Origin: JBFEYJ01 sp041562215 | GTDB lineage: Bacteria; Pseudomonadota; Gammaproteobacteria; Thiohalomonadales; Thiohalomonadaceae | Length of the DNA stretch: 18,602 nt | Direction: 5' to 3' | NCBI GenBank assembly: GCA_041562215.1 | Contig: JBFEYJ010000036.1 | Location: forward strand, 1-18,602 | Position numbers and translations under genes: made by a program | Shown here: piece by piece, positions 15,868 through 18,602 of the stretch | How the letters are laid out: every line of letters starts with the position of its first letter | Numbering within the stretch: the first letter of the stretch is position 1 | Notes under the pieces: generated by a model | Database searches by the model: none | The model's input: the letters and a program-made list of their open reading frames with translations, nothing else | Told to the model about the DNA's origin: nothing

Positions 15868-16977
15868 ATGGCGGAAGATAAGGATAAACTCCGTTACTGG
15901 CTGGCACTGTTGCATGCCCCCGGTGTCGGGGCGGTAAAGTTCAGTGAACTGCTGCAGCAGGCAGGCTCCCCCGAGCGGCTGTTCCATAGCCCCTCCCTCG
16001 CCGGAACGGCTGCAGCGTTGCAGGCTTGGCTGCGAAACCCCGCCTGGTCGGTGGTTGAGCATGATCTTGCCTGGCTGGAGCAGGAAGACTGCCATATCCT
16101 CACCCTGGATGAGCCTGCCTATCCCCCCTTACTGCGTGAACTTCATGATGCGCCTCCGCTACTGTTCGTGCGTGGCGACCCGCATCAGTTGCACAACCCC
16201 CAGCTTGCAATGGTAGGCAGCCGCAACCCCAGCGTCATCGGCAAGGAGACCGCTTATGCCTTTTCACGCTCGCTTGCAGGTGCCGGGATGGTCATCACCA
16301 GTGGCTTGGCGCTGGGGATCGATACTGCCAGCCATCAGGGCGCGGTAGACGGTGGTGGGCAGACGATTGCCGTCTTCGGCACAGGACTGGATCGGGTCTA
16401 TCCGGCGAAAAATCGCGATCTGGCCCACGCGATTGTCGAACATGGAGGTGCGCTGGTTTCGGAGTACCCTCCCGGCACATTGCCCTTGCCGGGGAACTTT
16501 CCACGGCGAAACCGGATCATAAGTGCATTGTCACTCGGTACGCTGGTCGTTGAGGCGGCACTGCGCAGCGGATCGCTGATCACTGCCAGGCAGGCAACAG
16601 AGCAGGGACGTGAGGTCTTTGCCATCCCCGGGTCAATCCATAATCCCCTGGCCAGGGGATGTCACCGATTGATCCGGGAGGGGGCCAAATTGGTGGAAAC
16701 CGCACAAGATATTCTGGAGGAGCTCGCACCGCAGTTGTGGGCGGCGCTGGATAGCCCGGCCAGTGAAGAGTCCGGACCGGCGCAGACTGCACGGTTGGAT
16801 GAGGACCACCAGCGGTTGCTTGATTGCCTGGGGGATGCCCCCAGTGCGGTCGATAAGTTGGTAGAGCGTAGCGGATTGACGGCAGAGGCCGTTTCCTCCA
16901 TGCTGTTGCTGTTAGAACTGCAGGGCTACGTGATATCCACAGCGGGTGGCTACACGCTAGGCAGCAAGAGAACGTGA
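15868..16977 (+). CDS. dprA: DNA processing protein DprA (Smf)
   Basis: 369 residues from ATG 15868-15870. An in-frame ATG at 15826 would add 14 residues (MAAGRWPGKW...) but has no ribosome site, and KLRYWLALLHAPGVG is the usual family opening. Order: N-terminal SAM-like helical region, then the Rossmann-like DprA domain with MVGSRNPS (115-122), SGLALGIDTASHQGA (145-159), FPRRNRIISALS (211-222) and AIPGSIHNPLARGCHRLIREGAKL (252-275; split: conserved G and N residues kept), and a C-terminal winged-helix DML1 domain (about 310-365). DprA binds incoming single-stranded DNA and loads RecA during natural transformation; it is widespread even in bacteria not known to be competent. It is followed one base later by smg. 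Confidence 0.95.
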   Translation: MAEDKDKLRYWLALLHAPGVGAVKFSELLQQAGSPERLFHSPSLAGTAAALQAWLRNPAWSVVEHDLAWLEQEDCHILTLDEPAYPPLLRELHDAPPLLFVRGDPHQLHNPQLAMVGSRNPSVIGKETAYAFSRSLAGAGMVITSGLALGIDTASHQGAVDGGGQTIAVFGTGLDRVYPAKNRDLAHAIVEHGGALVSEYPPGTLPLPGNFPRRNRIISALSLGTLVVEAALRSGSLITARQATEQGREVFAIPGSIHNPLARGCHRLIREGAKLVETAQDILEELAPQLWAALDSPASEESGPAQTARLDEDHQRLLDCLGDAPSAVDKLVERSGLTAEAVSSMLLLLELQGYVISTAGGYTLGSKRT

Positions 16978-16978
16978 A

Positions 16979-17458
16979 ATGAAACCAGATGTATTTGATA
17001 TTCTGCTCTACCTTTTCGAAAACTACATGTACGACGAGGCAGAGCTGGAGCACGACCGTGATTCGCTGCAGCGCGAGCTACTGGATGCCGGATTCCGCAG
17101 GAATGAAATCGGCAAGGCCTTTGACTGGCTGGAAGGGCTGGGCGCCATTGACTACGATGGAGCGGTGCCACTGAAGAGTGAGCAGCAATCCTTTCGCATC
17201 TACTCCGAAGAGGAGTTCGCCAAGCTCGATACAGAGTGCCGCGGTTTTCTTCTCTTTCTCGAGCAGATGGGAGTGCTGGACCATGCCACACGTGAGATGG
17301 TCATCGATCGTGTTATGGCGCTAGAGAGCGAAGAGGTGGATCTGGAGCAGCTCAAATGGGTCATCCTGATGGTGCTGTTCAATCAGCCCGGACAAGAGGC
17401 CGCCGTGGCCTGGATGGAAGATCTGGTGCTGGACGAGGTGGTCGGTCAGTTGCATTGA
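16979..17458 (+). CDS. smg: Smg family protein (DUF494)
   Basis: 159 residues, matching the Smg family (157 in E. coli). The start MKPDVFDILLYLFENYM and the acidic middle are characteristic, as is the C-terminal block with LKWVILMVLFNQPG. It is a soluble, acidic, mostly helical cytosolic protein; the molecular function is not established. ATG 16979-16981 follows the dprA stop by one base (TGA-A-ATG), so the two genes are surely co-transcribed and probably translationally coupled. Confidence 0.95.
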   Translation: MKPDVFDILLYLFENYMYDEAELEHDRDSLQRELLDAGFRRNEIGKAFDWLEGLGAIDYDGAVPLKSEQQSFRIYSEEEFAKLDTECRGFLLFLEQMGVLDHATREMVIDRVMALESEEVDLEQLKWVILMVLFNQPGQEAAVAWMEDLVLDEVVGQLH

Positions 17459-17532
17459 GTGTTCCGTGTCCGGTTTCACCTGCCAACGGCTCTGTGTTGG
17501 GCTCACCGGAGTCAGGATGAATTGACTGCGAG

Positions 17533-17560
17533 AGAGGGAGAGCAGACAAAATCTCCCTCT
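17533..17560 (+). terminator. Hairpin after smg
   Basis: AGAGGGAGA (17533-17541) and TCTCCCTCT (17552-17560) are perfect 9-bp arms, extendable by a G-U and an A-T pair, around a 10-nt loop, 74 bp past the smg stop. No T-run follows, so it could be a Rho-dependent end, an RNA-stabilising hairpin or part of a topA leader. CTCCCTC of the second arm recurs at 17623-17629. Confidence 0.45.
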
Positions 17561-17589
17561 TGGTCACCATGTCGTTCTACTGTGCTCCG

Positions 17590-17595
17590 TAAAAT
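17590..17595 (+). promoter_or_regulatory. Possible -10 box for topA
   Basis: TAAAAT matches five of six -10 positions and would start transcription near 17602, before the hairpin at 17646. No acceptable -35 lies 16-18 bp upstream and there is no extended TGn, so this is weak. Confidence 0.2.
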
Positions 17596-17645
17596 TTGGA
17601 AAGATTAGGTATCGCTCTCCTGCTCCCTCGGATCAATTCCTCAAA

Positions 17646-17675
17646 GCCCGACAGGTTGCTGGCGGGCATTTTTTT
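17646..17675 (+). terminator. Strong intrinsic terminator or attenuator directly before topA
   Basis: GCCCG-A-CAG (17646-17654) pairs with CTG-G-CGGGC (17659-17667) around loop GTTG, with one A/G mismatch, followed after one A by seven T (17669-17675). This is the best intrinsic terminator structure in the window. It ends only 12 nt before the topA ATG, leaving no room for a sigma-70 promoter after it, so topA transcripts must cross it unless topA is leaderless. Confidence 0.75.
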
Positions 17676-17687
17676 GGTTGTTAATAT

Positions 17688-18602
17688 ATGAGCAAACATC
17701 TCGTTATCGTGGAGTCGCCGGCTAAGGCGAAGACCATAAAGAAGTATCTTGGCAAGGACTTTGAGGTTCTGGCCTCCTATGGTCACGTGCGTGATTTGTT
17801 GCCGAAAGAGGGGGCCGTCGATCCGCAGCATGATTTTGCCATGAAGTATCAGGTTATCGACAGGAACAGTAAGCATGTCGATGCTATTGCCAAGGCACTG
17901 AAAAAGGCCGATAGCCTCTATCTGGCGACTGACCCGGATCGCGAGGGTGAGGCGATCTCTTGGCATCTGCTGGAGATCCTGAGGAACAAGAAACTGCTCA
18001 AGGACAAAGAGGTTGGGCGCGTGGTGTTCCATGAGATCACCAAGAACGCAATCCGCGACGCGGTCGACAATCCCCGTGAACTGGCGATGGATCTGGTCAA
18101 TGCCCAGCAGGCACGTCGTGCCCTTGATTATCTGGTCGGTTTCAATCTCTCACCGCTACTGTGGAAGAAGATCCGCCGCGGCCTCTCCGCAGGGCGGGTG
18201 CAAAGCCCCGCGCTGCGCCTGATTGTCGAACGCGAGGAGGAGATCGAACGATTCAACCCGCGGGAATACTGGACTGTCGAGTCCGATGTCAGCAGCAAGG
18301 GACAGAATTTCAGCGCCAAGCTAATCCAGTTCGAAGGCGAGAAGGTCGAGCAGTTCACCATCGATAACAGCGAGCGGGCCGACACTGTTGAGGCAGCCCT
18401 GCTCAAATCCGCCGAAGGTCGCCTGACCGTCGACAAGGTGGTAAAGAAACAGCGCAAGCGCAACCCCTCGGCACCGTTTACCACCTCCACCGTGCAGCAG
18501 GAGGCATCACGCAAGCTCGGCTTCACTGCGCAGCGCACCATGCGAACCGCACAGCAGCTTTATGAGGGGATCGATATCGGCGGTGAGACCGTCGGCCTTA
18601 TC
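17688..18602 (+). CDS. topA: DNA topoisomerase I, N-terminal part (cut by the window end)
   Basis: 305 codons are present and the frame is still open. The start ATG 17688-17690 gives SKHLVIVESPAKAKTIKKYL, the standard TopA opening, so the start is secure although no Shine-Dalgarno sequence precedes it. The TOPRIM domain contains E9 and the metal-binding D82, D84 and E88 in ATDPDREGEAISWH. Domain IV motifs follow: QQARRALDYLVGF (140-152) and LSAGRVQSPALRLI (166-179), then NPSAPFTTSTVQQEAS (259-274). The window stops after GLI, just before the expected TYMRTDS-type active-site tyrosine motif. The enzyme relaxes negative supercoils by a 5'-phosphotyrosine single-strand break. The dprA-smg-topA order is common in gammaproteobacteria. 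Confidence 0.97.
   Translation, partial: MSKHLVIVESPAKAKTIKKYLGKDFEVLASYGHVRDLLPKEGAVDPQHDFAMKYQVIDRNSKHVDAIAKALKKADSLYLATDPDREGEAISWHLLEILRNKKLLKDKEVGRVVFHEITKNAIRDAVDNPRELAMDLVNAQQARRALDYLVGFNLSPLLWKKIRRGLSAGRVQSPALRLIVEREEEIERFNPREYWTVESDVSSKGQNFSAKLIQFEGEKVEQFTIDNSERADTVEAALLKSAEGRLTVDKVVKKQRKRNPSAPFTTSTVQQEASRKLGFTAQRTMRTAQQLYEGIDIGGETVGLI

Overview
The window looks like chromosomal DNA of a gammaproteobacterium, probably one related to the Chromatiales or sulfur-oxidising lineages. This rests on gene order and protein families, not on a search. The minus strand reads def - fmt - rsmB - DUF4390 - ntrY - ntrX - trkA - trkH - methyltransferase - TPR protein. The plus strand reads LysM lipoprotein - dprA - smg - topA. 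The two arms diverge from a roughly 130-bp region between def and the LysM gene. This is a known housekeeping neighbourhood in that class, here extended by an NtrYX-type two-component system and the Trk potassium transporter.

The left edge (1-2.3 kb) is different. It holds the last module (adenylation, carrier, thioesterase) of a nonribosomal peptide synthetase. Seven of the ten specificity-code positions are visible, and all fit the cysteine code of thiazoline-forming synthetases such as HMWP2 and pyochelin synthetases. Directly behind it, starting in a TGATG overlap, is what looks like the decayed 5' part of a 4'-phosphopantetheinyl transferase gene. A TetR-family regulator with a TTG start follows on the opposite strand. 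This end is the edge of a secondary-metabolite cluster joined to the core genome.

From 3.2 to 7.2 kb on the minus strand lie trkA and trkH (potassium uptake), a TehB-like SAM methyltransferase and a small TPR protein. trkA has a plausible promoter of its own. From 7.4 to 14.3 kb on the minus strand, def, fmt, rsmB, a DUF4390 exported protein, the NtrY-like kinase and the NtrX-like regulator are packed tightly. There are overlaps of 8, up to 56, about 19 and 4 nt from fmt onward, so translational coupling is likely. The NtrX-like protein has an intact receiver, Fis-type HTH and Walker A, but its AAA+ domain lacks the GAFTGA loop and both arginine fingers. It therefore probably does not activate sigma-54 polymerase.

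From 14.4 kb to the end on the plus strand come a LysM lipoprotein, DprA, Smg and the first 305 codons of topA. A strong intrinsic-terminator structure ends only 12 nt before the topA start codon, which could attenuate topA. I saw no tRNA, rRNA, CRISPR array, insertion sequence or phage gene. Most of the window is ordinary core genome. The most useful leads are the degenerate NtrX, the terminator against topA, and the NRPS end with its phosphopantetheinyl transferase remnant.
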